DNA from: Imbricaverruca yamaguchii | Lineage: Eukaryota > Arthropoda > Thecostraca > Neoverrucidae | NCBI GenBank assembly: GCA_034440575.1 | Contig: JAOTOL010001603.1 | Location: forward strand, 641,001-705,000 | Direction of reading: 5' to 3' | Length of the DNA: 64,000 nt | Shown: piece by piece, positions 63,561 to 64,000 of the stretch | Numbering within the stretch: position 1 is the first letter of the stretch | Layout: each line of letters opens with the position of its first letter | Made by a program: the position numbers and the translations under genes | The notes under the pieces: generated by a model | Seen by the model: only the letters and a program-made list of their open reading frames with translations | What the model was told of the DNA's origin: nothing | Databases searched by the model: none

Positions 63561-64000
63561 GTCAGGTGCGTCATGCACTTGTTGATGTCGGTTAGAAGTT
63601 GTAATTACCGACGAAGTCATGAAACGGGTTCATGTTCATGCTCCACTTCCTCCCTTCTGCGTAGCAACAGTGATTATATTCCGCTCGCACCGAACTTTCT
63701 GTTTAAGTGTGTCAAGTGTACGTTGCATGCATTGGTATGAATGATGCGACAATTATCCGCAGAATGCGATTAGTATTTCAGGGTATTTGTAAAGTATCAT
63801 CTCGTCACAAGGTAAACTAGCCGTGAGTTTGACTGAACACAAATAAACCATCATCTCAAGGAAATGGCCGAGTAAAAGACGCCCGTTTATGTGCATGCGG
63901 ACGATCAGTCGCAGGTGTTGAGGTTCCGCTTTGAGCATGCGATACAACCTCATTAGTCGCTGTACCGTAATGAGACTTTGACAGGATCAGCAAGTCCCAG
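63561..64000. other. Unique sequence to the window edge
   Basis: Short ORFs only. No repeat or gene is supported. Confidence 0.5.

Overview
The window looks like non-coding DNA from a metazoan nuclear genome. Evidence for a eukaryote: a decayed CR1/Jockey-type LINE, long AT microsatellites, a coding block ending at a GTGAGT splice donor, no operon-like run of genes, and tens of kilobases without a conserved ORF. CpG is abundant, so the genome does not show the CpG loss of a methylated vertebrate genome; an aquatic invertebrate is my best guess, and this is inference.

The dominant content is tandem repeats. I count more than 30 arrays with unrelated unit sequences, with units from 12 to 74 bp. 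By hand addition they cover roughly 23-24 kb of the 64 kb. The largest are the 35-bp array (9.4-10.9 kb), 24-bp (11.2-12.3), 39/42-bp (13.0-14.0), 41-bp (19.8-22.0), a C-rich 12-bp array (30.9-32.5), 66-bp (37.2-39.1), 71-bp (43.6-44.7), 39-bp (48.5-49.7), 44/52-bp (51.3-52.35), 21-bp (56.3-58.3) and 46-bp (60.9-62.0). Nearly every long ORF lies inside one of these arrays and is an artefact of the repeat. Several arrays show higher-order organisation, and the stretches at 12.35-12.85 and 15.3-15.75 kb look like decayed arrays.

Mobile DNA: one 5'-truncated, frameshifted LINE on the minus strand (about 3.53-5.92 kb), a 44-codon reverse-transcriptase remnant on the plus strand (18.77-18.90 kb), a possible Penelope-like fragment (6.4-6.56 kb), two diverged long inverted-repeat pairs (16.25-17.92 and 44.77-45.57 kb), and a short dispersed motif seen three times.

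The only credible gene piece is on the minus strand near the right edge (62,932-63,167): a 78-codon block with a good start context, an internal 17-codon duplication and a GTGAGT donor. If it is the first coding exon of a gene running leftwards, much of the window may be its intron, but I could not find a following exon.

The most interesting signals are (1) short perfect palindromes or hairpins inside the units of many unrelated arrays and (2) several isolated near-perfect hairpins. One hairpin sits inside the LINE reading frame and looks like a template-switch event. Together they suggest, but do not prove, that hairpin-forming replication errors seed the arrays.
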